The notes: generated by a model not told the origin, from the sequence alone. Counted from the first letter of the stretch, positions 1 to 8,275 are shown. The stretch is DNA of 64,000 bases from Aphanothece hegewaldii CCALA 016 (GCF_003007785.1 NZ_PXOH01000001.1:124001-188000); one strand, 5' to 3'. A program made the numbers and translations.

Positions 1-1706
1 ACCCGTCCAGATAACATTTGAAAAGCCACAAGTTGACCTACCGTCAATTTTTGATCTATAACTAATTTTGCTCCAAACCAAAGGATTAGAAGGTTAGAAA
101 AACTGGTCAAGAAACCCGCAATATTATTACTAATATTCGATGTCGTTGATGCTTTAAAACCTGTCCGAATAAAACGAGCGAATAATCCTTCCCAGCGTTC
201 TCTCGTTGTATTTTCGGCTGCATGACCTTTAATAGATTGAATTCCTGTGATTGTTTCGACTAAAAAAGATTGGCTGTCTGCGCTACGGTTAAAAGTTTCG
301 TTTAACCAATGTCTTAAAATCGGGGTAGCGGATAAAGTCATTAATGCAAATAACGGTAAAACAGCTAAAGCAATCCAAGTTAATTTAGTATTGTAATAAA
401 ACATAATTGCTAGATAAACACCGGCAAAAATGCTATCGAGAATGACTGTCATTGCAGTTCCCGTAATAAATTCTCGAATATTTTCTAATTCTTGAACTCT
501 GGCTACGGTATCTCCTACCCGACGATTTTCAAAATAGGCTAAAGGAAGACGCATTAAATGGCGAAATAGCTGAGAAGATAGCCGTAAATCGAGACGACGC
601 GCCGTATGAGTGAAAATAAATAAGCGGAGAATCCCTAAAACAGCCTCAAAAATAGCAATACCGAGTAAAGCAACAGCCATGACATCGAGAGTCGGTATAC
701 TCTGTTGTACCATGACTTTATCAATAATAACTTGGGTAATAATCGGTGTTCCTAAACCCAAAATTTGTAGCGTAAATGAGGCTAAAAGAACTTCAATGAG
801 TAGGTTGCGATATTGCCAAACCGCCGGCAAAAACCAAGTGAGGTTAAAACGTTCTTGCTTTTGTATCGGTTCAATCTGCCATAATTTGCCATCCCACGAC
901 GCTTCGACAAGATTTTTGGAGATGCTTTCGCAGGTATTATCTAAATTAAGCGGATTTGCAATAATGAGACGATTTCCTCTAATTCCATAGACAATAATCC
1001 ATGATTCATTATGCCAGTGGAGTAATGCAGGAAACTGTAACTGTTTTAAATCATGCCAAGTTAGTTGTAGTTTTCTCAGTTGTAAGCCGATTTTTTCGCC
1101 AGTTTCGATGATTTGACTTGGTTTTTGTCCGCGTAAACGCCGTTGTATCCAATCTAACTGGGCGGGAAGTTGCAGATAATAGGCAGCCATCGTCAGACAA
1201 GCTGCGCCCGTATTCTGACTCGAAATAAAAGGATAACCCGATACTGTTTTCGAGGTTTCGACGGTGTGGGGTATCAGTCGAGTTTGCTGTTGACTCCAAA
1301 ATTGTTGGATAGTTGCGGAGGTGATGGCATTCCATAGGGTACTATCCCATCGGATGACTTCAACGGTTTTACTCGCTGCAACTACTTTTAGAGGGATCTC
1401 CGTTTTTATCCAATCTCCAAACCAATTTTCCGCGCCCAAAGTAGCAATTGTTTGTGTTGAGTCTTCTTGTCTGAGACGTACTTTTCCTTCGATAATTAAA
1501 AAATATCCAGTGAGATTATCTGAGGATTCATCGGAACCCCAAATCTTTTCGCCCAATTTATATCGATAAACTTGCGCGTTTTGATTAAATTGTAGTTGTT
1601 GAGATGAACTTAGCCAAGCTAGGGGCGGTTTTTCCCAGTCGAGTGTTAGATTAGATGAATCTTCTTGTTTGAAGGGTGAGGCAGAATTAACGTTTTTGCT
1701 AGTCAT
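1..1706 (-). CDS. Peptidase-like-domain ABC exporter with N-terminal cNMP-binding-like domain (3' end outside window)
   Basis: The frame is open from ATG at 1706 to the window edge (568 codons), so the nucleotide-binding domain is not seen. Order of domains: a cyclic-nucleotide-binding-like fold (about residues 30-130, with GYFLIIEGKVRL), a C39 peptidase-like domain (about 150-260), then an ABC type-1 membrane domain (from about 290) ending near VGQLVAFQMLSGR. The family exports peptides or RTX-type proteins through a type I system with HlyD and TolC partners, none of which is in view. The C39 domain keeps the Cys (QNTGAACL, Cys170), but the usual catalytic His position is Ser235 (HNESWIIVYG) and the usual Asp is Asn251 (IIANPL). 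It is therefore probably a non-cleaving substrate-docking domain, as in HlyB. It diverges from the small gene at 1943. Confidence 0.9.
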   Translation of the reverse strand, partial: MTSKNVNSASPFKQEDSSNLTLDWEKPPLAWLSSSQQLQFNQNAQVYRYKLGEKIWGSDESSDNLTGYFLIIEGKVRLRQEDSTQTIATLGAENWFGDWIKTEIPLKVVAASKTVEVIRWDSTLWNAITSATIQQFWSQQQTRLIPHTVETSKTVSGYPFISSQNTGAACLTMAAYYLQLPAQLDWIQRRLRGQKPSQIIETGEKIGLQLRKLQLTWHDLKQLQFPALLHWHNESWIIVYGIRGNRLIIANPLNLDNTCESISKNLVEASWDGKLWQIEPIQKQERFNLTWFLPAVWQYRNLLIEVLLASFTLQILGLGTPIITQVIIDKVMVQQSIPTLDVMAVALLGIAIFEAVLGILRLFIFTHTARRLDLRLSSQLFRHLMRLPLAYFENRRVGDTVARVQELENIREFITGTAMTVILDSIFAGVYLAIMFYYNTKLTWIALAVLPLFALMTLSATPILRHWLNETFNRSADSQSFLVETITGIQSIKGHAAENTTRERWEGLFARFIRTGFKASTTSNISNNIAGFLTSFSNLLILWFGAKLVIDQKLTVGQLVAFQMLSGR

Positions 1707-1942
1707 TATTAATATAACTGGTTGGCTTTAGAAGCATTGCCACCAAACGTATTCAATAGCACTTTATTATATTGTCCCTGCTTTAGGACGCTTTCAGGTG
1801 AGGCGATGAGAATTCTTAAACTTTGGGACAGACCTAAGCATAATATATTAATAATTTTATGACATTTTTGAGTAGCATTTTTGGAAATTTACAAATTTTA
1901 TTGTTTAAAATAAAGATAGAAGCGAGATAGGAGGGCTAACAA

Positions 1943-2158
1943 GTGCCTGATTCTATAGCCATTAATAAAGTGTGTAACAACCTAGAAACAATTGATCAAG
2001 TCGATTTAGTTACAGGGGCGACCTATCGCCAAGAAGCACAAGAAATTTTAGCAACTCCCACGATCGCATTACCCGATCGCACTGCTGTTGCTGATTCTTT
2101 GGTTGCTGCTAATCAGTTCTTAACATCAAAAACAGTCCAAAAAGACGATAGTTATTAA
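1943..2158 (+). CDS. Small 71-residue protein of unknown function
   Basis: GTG start with a strong Shine-Dalgarno (TAGGAGGG at 1928-1935, 7 bases upstream) and an intrinsic terminator directly after the stop, so this is very likely a real monocistronic gene. I do not recognise the family. The sequence has no signal peptide, no membrane segment and no Gly-Gly leader cleavage site. It is acidic at both ends, with a central ATPTIALPDRTAV stretch. It is transcribed divergently from a peptide/protein exporter 236 bp away, so an exported peptide or a regulator is possible. That is inference from position only. Confidence 0.7.
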   Translation: MPDSIAINKVCNNLETIDQVDLVTGATYRQEAQEILATPTIALPDRTAVADSLVAANQFLTSKTVQKDDSY

Positions 2159-2183
2159 ATAATTATAATTCTTACTTAGTTTT

Positions 2184-2206
2184 AAGCCCGCCCATGCGGG
2201 TTTTCT
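2184..2206 (+). terminator. Intrinsic terminator after the 71-residue protein gene
   Basis: Stem CCCGC (2187-2191) and GCGGG (2196-2200) with loop CCAT, followed by TTTTCT. It separates the small gene from the ExbB-like operon that starts at 2243. Confidence 0.8.
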
Positions 2207-2242
2207 AGTATTATTTGTTTAATTCATTATTTATTCAGTCAA

Positions 2243-3652
2243 ATGAAGCGAAAAAATGGGGGATTAAATCCCTGGGCTACGAGTGATGATGAGCGTAAAA
2301 AACTAGATGTTAATTTTGGTTTGATTATTGCGATCGCTTTAATCCTTACTTTAATAATATATGTTTTAGTATTACCCTTTAGGGATTCATTTTTAGGTAT
2401 TATATTATACGATAGAGGCTGGACTCAATATTTAGCGGTTTGGTTTAGTGCGATCGTTATAACTCTAACAGTGACGAAGTGGATTAAAGTTAGAAAAGAA
2501 CGCTCTTTCTTACAACAAAATTTAGTACCTGATATCCCAAATTTATTTAATGATCCACAAAATCGAGATTTACTCAGTTTACAAAAAAACTTAGCTCGTT
2601 CTAATAGTTTATTAGCTACTCGTTGTAGTCGGGTTATTGCGGCATATTTTCAGTCAGGAAGTCGGAAATCTGCCTCAGAAATAGCACTTGATGATTCTTC
2701 ATTTTATCTAAGTTCTTCTGAAAGTTCCTATGCTTTTCCAAGAATTTTAGTATGGGCAATTCCTTTATTAGGATTTATTGGTACAGTTTTTGGTATTAGT
2801 GAAGCTGTTAATGGATTTTCTGGGCTTTTAGATAAAGCTGGAGATATTGAACAAATAAAAAAAGGAATTGGTACTGTTACAACAGGTTTAGCAATTGCTT
2901 TTGATACCACACTTTTAGCCTTGTTACTCAGTATTTTAGTAATGATTCCTCTGGTTTTAGTGGAACGTTATGAAGCACGATTATTACTGACTATAGATAT
3001 TTTTATTCATGATCGACTTTTAGCAAACTTTGGAGAAAAGCAAGAAAATTTATTAGATAATACAACAATTAATCAAACAATTTCAGAAGCTTTAAAAGAA
3101 CATTTACCATCGCCAGAATCTCTCATTGAACCCGCACATCAATACGCTCAACAAGCGGTTACACAATTTACTCAGAATTTTATTAATGAACTCGGTAAAT
3201 TACAAAATTTAAGTTCTAGTTGGATTCAACAAATTGAACAAATTAACCAAATAAATTTACAAGATAGAAATCAGTTCGCAGCTTCTATAGATGAACAACA
3301 AAAAAATCAGGTTACTTTACTTTCTAATTTAGAAAATATTATCGAATTGATTCGCTCAAGTAATCTAGAGACGGCACAAAATATGTTTAAAGAAGCCGAA
3401 AAAATTAGTAAAAGCTTGGAAAATACAGCCAATTTACTAGAAAATAGACTTAATTCTTTAGAACAAGCAACACTGAAAATGACAGAAATTAATCAGATTA
3501 AAGAAGGATTACAAAACTTAAATAATTCTTTAGTAGAGGTTTTAGAAGCAGAAAAAGTTTTAACAGAAATTAAAGATAATTTAGACCAAATTAAACCCAG
3601 TTTAGATAAACTTAGTAAACCGAGAATTGTTACTTTTATGGATGAGGAATAA
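2243..3652 (+). CDS. MotA/TolQ/ExbB-family proton-channel protein with long coiled-coil tail
   Basis: 469 residues. Four likely membrane segments lie at about residues 26-46, 62-80, 165-190 and 210-240. The last two form the MotA_ExbB core: IPLLGFIGTVFGISEAVNG, then IGTVTTGLAIAFDTTLLALL. From about residue 255 to the end the protein is a hydrophilic coiled coil (repeated NLEN, LNSLEQ, LNNSL), far longer than in TolQ or ExbB (about 230-245 residues) and recalling the cytoplasmic tail of ZorA. Family knowledge: five such subunits surround a dimer of ExbD/MotB-type proteins and turn proton flow into rotation. The two genes that follow (5 bp gap, then overlap) encode such partners. The substrate or target is unknown. 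Confidence 0.85.
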   Translation: MKRKNGGLNPWATSDDERKKLDVNFGLIIAIALILTLIIYVLVLPFRDSFLGIILYDRGWTQYLAVWFSAIVITLTVTKWIKVRKERSFLQQNLVPDIPNLFNDPQNRDLLSLQKNLARSNSLLATRCSRVIAAYFQSGSRKSASEIALDDSSFYLSSSESSYAFPRILVWAIPLLGFIGTVFGISEAVNGFSGLLDKAGDIEQIKKGIGTVTTGLAIAFDTTLLALLLSILVMIPLVLVERYEARLLLTIDIFIHDRLLANFGEKQENLLDNTTINQTISEALKEHLPSPESLIEPAHQYAQQAVTQFTQNFINELGKLQNLSSSWIQQIEQINQINLQDRNQFAASIDEQQKNQVTLLSNLENIIELIRSSNLETAQNMFKEAEKISKSLENTANLLENRLNSLEQATLKMTEINQIKEGLQNLNNSLVEVLEAEKVLTEIKDNLDQIKPSLDKLSKPRIVTFMDEE

Positions 3653-3657
3653 CCATT

Positions 3658-4140
3658 ATGCGACGGCGTTCTTTTTCTCCTCCAGCGACAGAAGTAGAAT
3701 TATTTCCCTTTCTTTCTGTTCTTGCTTGTACAATTGGCACACTAATTTTATTAATTATTGTTTTAACGACTCAACTATTAGGTGAACAACAAGCGATTAC
3801 TATTATAGCTAAATCGGAAACAGGAGAAAATGCTGCTAAAACTCCACGTTATCTCGAATGTCGTCAAGATGGAATAGTTATTTATCCTGAAGAAAAATTT
3901 ATACCTAAACAATATTTGAATATTTCTGATACACTATTAGAATTACTGCTTACTATCAAACAAAATCGAGATAAAGAGTATTTAATTGTTGCCATACGTC
4001 CTGATGGAATAGAAACATTTCAGGAAGTACGAGGATTAATTGAAAAACAAGGTATTGATATTGGTTATGAACCGATTGATCAAAATTGGAAAATAAAAAT
4101 TGAGACCGAAAAAGATGAGAAGACGAAGCCGAAAAAATAA
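3658..4140 (+). CDS. ExbD/TolR-like subunit 1 (no membrane Asp)
   Basis: 160 residues starting MRRRSF; begins 5 bp after the ExbB-like gene. One membrane helix (about residues 15-40, FLSVLACTIGTLILLIIV) and a C-terminal TolR/ExbD-like periplasmic domain with AIRPDGIETFQEVRGLIE and GIDIGYEP. It aligns along its whole length with the next gene product, so the two are paralogues. At the position of the conserved proton-carrying Asp of ExbD (FLDIL in the partner) it has Ser20 (FLSVL). It most likely forms a mixed dimer with the next protein inside the ExbB-like pentamer. Family assignment is from motif and context; a more distant relation to MotB/ZorB is possible, but no OmpA-type peptidoglycan-binding domain is present. 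Confidence 0.7.
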   Translation: MRRRSFSPPATEVELFPFLSVLACTIGTLILLIIVLTTQLLGEQQAITIIAKSETGENAAKTPRYLECRQDGIVIYPEEKFIPKQYLNISDTLLELLLTIKQNRDKEYLIVAIRPDGIETFQEVRGLIEKQGIDIGYEPIDQNWKIKIETEKDEKTKPKK

Positions 4141-4813
4141 TTTACCAACACAAAATTTAGATTCATTTTTGGATATATTAACAAATACTGTTGGTGTTTT
4201 GATGTTTGTCAGTTTATTTATTACTTTAATTACTGTGCAAACTGGGGCTATTGTCAAAACTCCTTTAGTTAAAAAAAGTCAAAAACAACCTCATTTTTTT
4301 GAAATTAATCATAATAGAGTTGCTTACATAGATGATAAATTAGTCAATAGTCAACTGTCACAAGTTTTAGAAAATTTACCCTCGTGTAATGAACCAAAAC
4401 CCCCATCAGCAATTGATGAATCTTCCTATCAAGACTATTTATTTCAGTTACAGGAATATGAAAGCTGTAGACAAATAATGGTTGAGCAAATTAAAAGCTT
4501 TCAAACAGAAACAAAATTTTATCAGGTTCGGTTTGTTGGCCAAGATTCACTTTTATATGTCCCGAAATCTGAAAAAATTGGCGATTCAATGGATGAATTG
4601 AAACAAAAAGATTCTAATTTTACTAATTTACTAAAATCGATGAATCCTCAAACAGAATATCTTGCTTTTATTGTTCGTCCTGATAGTTTTGCGACTTTTC
4701 GGGCGGCAAGAAAACAAGCTTGGGATAAAGGATTCGATGTAGGTTGGGAACCTCATCCCCAAGAATCACCCATTGTTTTTGGTTCTAGTGGTCGTGCGAT
4801 CGGAGTACAATAA
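4115..4813 (+). CDS. ExbD/TolR-like subunit 2 (keeps the membrane Asp)
   Basis: 232 residues from ATG 4115. An in-frame TTG at 4100 exists, but the ATG gives MRRRSRKN, matching the MRRRS start of the upstream paralogue, and overlaps it by 26 bp, implying translational coupling. One membrane helix follows (DSFLDILTNTVGVLMFVSLF, about residues 16-40), with Asp20 where ExbD/TolR carry the essential proton-relay Asp. A longer periplasmic part includes a Cys pair (PSCNEP and YESCRQ) and ends in the TolR-like unit FIVRPDSFATFRAARKQA, GFDVGWEP. It is the last gene of the trio; the next gene is convergent. Confidence 0.72.
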   Translation: MRRRSRKNNLPTQNLDSFLDILTNTVGVLMFVSLFITLITVQTGAIVKTPLVKKSQKQPHFFEINHNRVAYIDDKLVNSQLSQVLENLPSCNEPKPPSAIDESSYQDYLFQLQEYESCRQIMVEQIKSFQTETKFYQVRFVGQDSLLYVPKSEKIGDSMDELKQKDSNFTNLLKSMNPQTEYLAFIVRPDSFATFRAARKQAWDKGFDVGWEPHPQESPIVFGSSGRAIGVQ

Positions 4814-4835
4814 ATTATTAGTTTATTCCAAATTT

Positions 4836-5417
4836 TTACCGACGTGATTTTCGACTATAGGGATATAACCAAAAGGCAAAAAGTCGCGTCATTCTAGGCA
4901 TCACGACATAAGTCATCAGTAAAACAATTAATCCTGTAGCCATCATTTCTTGTAAAAGACTGGGTAAAGAAACTAAAACAGGTTTAAAAGAATAACTGAC
5001 AATTTTAATCAGAGGAAAAATAGCAATAAATGTAATTGCAGCCATCTTATAACGCGGAGGTGGAATAATTTCTTGATATGCAGGAAGAGTAAACCACGTT
5101 TCTAAACCAGTGAGAACTTCTCTAACAGGAGAACCAACAATTAAAACTTTTTCTCTTGCTAACCATTGACGACGACATTCTGAGTTTTCCCACTTTTCTA
5201 AATTACTACGACGATCAAATTTAAAAATAACGCGGTATTCTGGAATAGCAGGATTAGACGGACGAATAATCGTTGCTCCTAAATGTCCCTCAAAGGTCAT
5301 TGCTGCTGCCGTAATTCCTGATACAAACTCCTCAAATGCTTTCTCACAACCGGGTTTAACCCGTCGAGTAATGGAAACGGTTACAGGGGGATCAAAAAGT
5401 TCATCTGATTTATTCAT
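4836..5417 (-). CDS. Antibiotic biosynthesis monooxygenase (ABM)-domain membrane protein
   Basis: 193 residues from ATG 5417. A longer frame upstream runs into the DUF3124 gene and is not needed. The N-terminal half is an ABM/dimeric alpha-beta barrel domain (VTVSITRRVKPGCEKAFEEF, then LGATIIRP and FKFDRRSNLEKWENSE). The C-terminal half holds two hydrophobic helices (about residues 120-140 and 155-175), the layout of the cyanobacterial ABM proteins with a membrane tail. The start lies one base beyond the stop of the upstream DUF3124 gene, so the two form an operon. The substrate is unknown; ABM folds occur in monooxygenases, haem-degrading enzymes and simple binding proteins. Confidence 0.8.
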   Translation of the reverse strand: MNKSDELFDPPVTVSITRRVKPGCEKAFEEFVSGITAAAMTFEGHLGATIIRPSNPAIPEYRVIFKFDRRSNLEKWENSECRRQWLAREKVLIVGSPVREVLTGLETWFTLPAYQEIIPPPRYKMAAITFIAIFPLIKIVSYSFKPVLVSLPSLLQEMMATGLIVLLMTYVVMPRMTRLFAFWLYPYSRKSRR

Positions 5418-5418
5418 A

Positions 5419-5991
5419 TTATTGACACAGTTTAACAGATGCGGGGTTTGGGTTTTGAATGACACGACCAACACTTGTAAAAGAAATTCCTTGAGTAGAA
5501 ACTGTACTGAGCATGACACTTTCAAGAATTGGCGGATTCACGTTTTTTTCGGCTACCCATTCGACAATAAAACTGGTTCCAATACTTTTAGTTGGTTGAG
5601 TTTTTGTTGCTAAAAAATCGAGGGATGCTAAAGGATCTAGTCTTTTAGCACAATCTATATATTGTTTAACTAATTTTCCAGTACTATCATAGTAACGAAC
5701 TGAGGTTAAAATGATTGGATTTTCTAAATCTATATTACGAATCGTTAAAGTTGATGTTAGGTCTAAAGTTTGATTTTCTAAATGATAAATCTTCGGATAA
5801 ATCGGTACATAAATCGTCTCTCCTGTGGCTATTTTTCCAATAGCTTGAGAAACACGATTATCGGGATTAGTTGTAGCATTACTAGCTTGTGCGATCGGTG
5901 AGGTTTGTGATGATTGTTTTGTTGTCTCCGCTTCACATGATGTCAGGAAAACGACAAAAATTATGATAACCCAGTAAAAATATCTCTTCAT
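5419..5991 (-). CDS. DUF3124 lipoprotein
   Basis: 190 residues from ATG 5991. The signal peptide MKRYFYWVIIIFVVFLTSCE ends in a lipobox (LTSC), so it is probably lipid-anchored. The mature part carries the DUF3124 pattern: IYVPIYPKIYHLENQTLDL, LTIRNIDLENPI, VRYYDSTGKLVKQYI and a final SFTSVGRVI. The function of the family is unknown. It ends one base before the ABM gene start and is likely its operon partner. Confidence 0.82.
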   Translation of the reverse strand: MKRYFYWVIIIFVVFLTSCEAETTKQSSQTSPIAQASNATTNPDNRVSQAIGKIATGETIYVPIYPKIYHLENQTLDLTSTLTIRNIDLENPIILTSVRYYDSTGKLVKQYIDCAKRLDPLASLDFLATKTQPTKSIGTSFIVEWVAEKNVNPPILESVMLSTVSTQGISFTSVGRVIQNPNPASVKLCQ

Positions 5992-6104
5992 GAGAGAAAA
6001 TGGCCTTATTATTGAATTGATAACTTGATTTTGCCACAAAACTCAATTTAGAGTAGATTACAGGTTAGAACAATATAAAATTTTCGAGACAATTTGAGGT
6101 TACA

Positions 6105-6440
6105 ATGAGCAACGACGAAAAAAGTAGATTAGATCGACTAGAAGCATTAGCCGAAAAAATTTTAGAAGGGTTAGCAGAAACTAGACACGGAACTGATAAA
6201 ATTCTGGAAGCTTTAGCAGAAACTAGACAGAGAACTGATTCTAATGCTCGCTCAATTGAAGCATTGACTAATGAAGGGAGGATAGCTCGAAATCGCTTGT
6301 ATGAAGCTATGACGAGGTTAGCTGCTGCTCAAGCGACGTTCTGGGAGATTCAATCAGATTATTACCAACATTTAGAACAGATTGACGAAAGACAAGCAAG
6401 AATGCTCGAACTTTTGAGCCGACTTGAAGAGCGTCTATAA
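6105..6440 (+). CDS. Small coiled-coil protein
   Basis: 111 residues, highly charged, predicted as helical coiled coil throughout. It contains a short internal duplication, ILEGLAETRHGTDK followed by ILEALAETRQRTDS. There is no signal peptide or membrane segment and I recognise no catalytic motif. Proteins of this kind are common in filamentous and colonial cyanobacteria, without known role. It stops 5 bp before the antiporter gene, so the two are probably co-transcribed. Confidence 0.75.
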   Translation: MSNDEKSRLDRLEALAEKILEGLAETRHGTDKILEALAETRQRTDSNARSIEALTNEGRIARNRLYEAMTRLAAAQATFWEIQSDYYQHLEQIDERQARMLELLSRLEERL

Positions 6441-6445
6441 AAATA

Positions 6446-7999
6446 ATGAATGTTTCGGAATTAGTCACAAATCTCATTATTCTTCTATTAGTTGCTACGG
6501 GTGTTGCTTTATTATCGCAACGACTTCGTATTCCTTATGTTGCTGGTTTGGTTTTAGCGGGTTTAGCGATCGCTGAATTGTTACCACAAAAGTTGGGTTT
6601 AAATGATTCTTTAATCCTCAATGTATTCTTACCGATTTTAGTTTTTGAAGCCTCGATTAATACAGATGTAAGTCGTCTTCGCAGTACCGTAAAACCGATC
6701 GCATTACTCGCAGGCCCCGGCGTACTTCTAGCATCAGGAATTACAGCCATGATCTTAAAATGGGGTTTAGGTTTAGGTTGGATTGCCGCGCTGTTAGCCG
6801 GGGTAATTTTAGCCATTACAGACACAGTTTCAATGATTGCTGTTTTTAAAGAAATTTCCGTTCCCTCGCGTCTGACGACCATTGTTGAGGGAGAGAGCCT
6901 ATTTAATGATGGGGTTGCACTGGTTTTATTTAGCTTGATTTTAAAAGTACACGACGCGGGTTCAATTACGATTGTTGAAGGTGTACAAGAATTATTACTG
7001 GTTATTATTGGTGGAACTTTAGTCGGGATAGCTTTAGGTTATTTAAGTACAGGTTTATTTATCCGTTCTGATGAACCTTTGAGTAGTATTTTATTAACGA
7101 TAGCCATAGCTTTAGGTGCTTTTCAACTGGGTCATATTTTACACGTTTCGGGTGTTGTTGCGGTAGTTGTTGCGGGTTTAATTGTTGGGAATATTGGTTT
7201 ATCGGGTAATATTTCCGCTTCGACTCGTTTAACTTTATTAAGCTTTTGGGAGTCGGCTAGTTTTGGGGTCAATAGTTTTATTTTCTTGCTGATTGGAATC
7301 GAAGTCAAATTAGGCACACTTTGGCAGACTTTACCTGCTGTTTTACTCGCTATTATTGCTTATCAAATCGGCCGTCTTATCTCAGTGTATTCCGTTCTTG
7401 CACTGGTTCCTCGCTTTGATCGTCCTGTACCGATACGCTGGCAACACGTCCTATTTGTGGGTAATATTAAAGGATCACTTTCAATGGCTCTCGCTCTAAG
7501 TATACCCGCGACAATTGGAGAGCGATCGCAGTTAATTTCTTTAATTTTCGGTGCCGTTTTACTCTCTTTAGTCGTACAAGGAACAAGTTTACCTTGGTTA
7601 GTCAAAAAGTTAAATCTTTCTCGTCTTTCTAATTCTCGACAACAAGTTGAAGAATGGCAAGCACAGTTAATGACTTCTAAAGCAGCACAAGAAGAATTAG
7701 ATAATTTATTAAAAACAGGAATTCTTTCTAGAGGAATTTATGAGGAAATGCGGGCATCTTATCAGGTAAAAATTGCCAGTGCAGAAAAATCGCTGAGAGA
7801 ATACTATAATCGTCGTCCCGATGAATTTGATCTCAAAAGTGGGGATCTATCAAAATTCGATAGTCTACGTCGTCGTTTACTTTTAGCCGAAAAAGGTTCA
7901 CTCACTGAAGCACTGCGTAAACGTATTTTGTCTGAGGAAGTGGCTAAAGAACGAATGAGAAAGATTGATGAACAGTTACTCAGTTTAGAAGATGATTAG
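6446..7999 (+). CDS. Na+/H+ (cation:proton) antiporter, CPA1/NhaP type
   Basis: 517 residues with about 12 membrane helices up to residue 390, followed by a cytosolic tail of about 125 residues rich in Glu, Arg and Lys. Typical CPA1 features are visible: VFEASINTD in the fourth helix region, ITDTVSMIAVFKEI, and GESLFNDGVALVLF, whose Asp is the transport residue of NhaP/NHE proteins. It exchanges Na+ or another monovalent cation for H+ in salt and pH balance. It lies 5 bp after a coiled-coil gene. Confidence 0.93.
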   Translation: MNVSELVTNLIILLLVATGVALLSQRLRIPYVAGLVLAGLAIAELLPQKLGLNDSLILNVFLPILVFEASINTDVSRLRSTVKPIALLAGPGVLLASGITAMILKWGLGLGWIAALLAGVILAITDTVSMIAVFKEISVPSRLTTIVEGESLFNDGVALVLFSLILKVHDAGSITIVEGVQELLLVIIGGTLVGIALGYLSTGLFIRSDEPLSSILLTIAIALGAFQLGHILHVSGVVAVVVAGLIVGNIGLSGNISASTRLTLLSFWESASFGVNSFIFLLIGIEVKLGTLWQTLPAVLLAIIAYQIGRLISVYSVLALVPRFDRPVPIRWQHVLFVGNIKGSLSMALALSIPATIGERSQLISLIFGAVLLSLVVQGTSLPWLVKKLNLSRLSNSRQQVEEWQAQLMTSKAAQEELDNLLKTGILSRGIYEEMRASYQVKIASAEKSLREYYNRRPDEFDLKSGDLSKFDSLRRRLLLAEKGSLTEALRKRILSEEVAKERMRKIDEQLLSLEDD

Positions 8000-8140
8000 A
8001 AAATTTCTATTGGTTTAGCGATGGGTAGAATATGAAAAAGCTTTTTAGGCTTATTTAAAAAGCAACTTAATGGAGGATGAATAATTATTTCGGTAATTAT
8101 TAGAACATCAATACTGTCAGAGAATAAATTCTCTGTCTAA

Positions 8141-8220
8141 TAGCTAAAGTCCTACGGGGATTACAAGCTGGGCGCGCAGGTCGCCCAGACAGCCCCTCAT
8201 TAAAATGGACTATCCTTCTT
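8141..8220 (-). mobile_element. Relic of an IS605/IS1341-type right end (solo TnpB-element end)
   Basis: This stretch aligns with the right-end region of the TnpB element at 10.35-10.53 kb. CTAAAGTC...GATT at 8144-8161 matches the right-end hairpin region near 10364-10379. GGGATTACAA...GGCGCGCAGGTCGC...CAGCCCCT...CCTTCTT at 8157-8220 matches 10470-10534, with the core GGCGCGCAGGTCGC identical. The sequence between the two blocks is deleted and no tnpB frame is left. It is most likely a decayed or non-autonomous copy of a related element. Confidence 0.65.
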
Positions 8221-8227
8221 ATGATGT

Positions 8228-8275
8228 AGTCGGTTTTAACCGACTTATGCTTTGAGACAGGGATTTTAATCCCTG
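8228..8275. repeat. Tandem pair of perfect hairpins
   Basis: Two 18-base palindromes with the same TT loop stand 12 bp apart: AGTCGGTTTTAACCGACT (8228-8245) and CAGGGATTTTAATCCCTG (8258-8275). They sit between the transposon-end relic and the broken SUMF1 gene. Hairpin pairs of this look recur between genes in cyanobacteria; here they may be part of the same decayed mobile sequence. Confidence 0.7.

Noticed and set aside
610-1569. Two plus-strand and one minus-strand short frames over the ABC exporter
   Set aside because: They overlap the continuous exporter frame that runs from 1706 off the window edge.
2243-4813. Zorya-type anti-phage system
   Set aside because: The first protein recalls ZorA, but the partners have no OmpA-type domain as in ZorB, and no ZorC, ZorD or ZorE gene follows. 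It is kept only as an ExbB/ExbD-like module.
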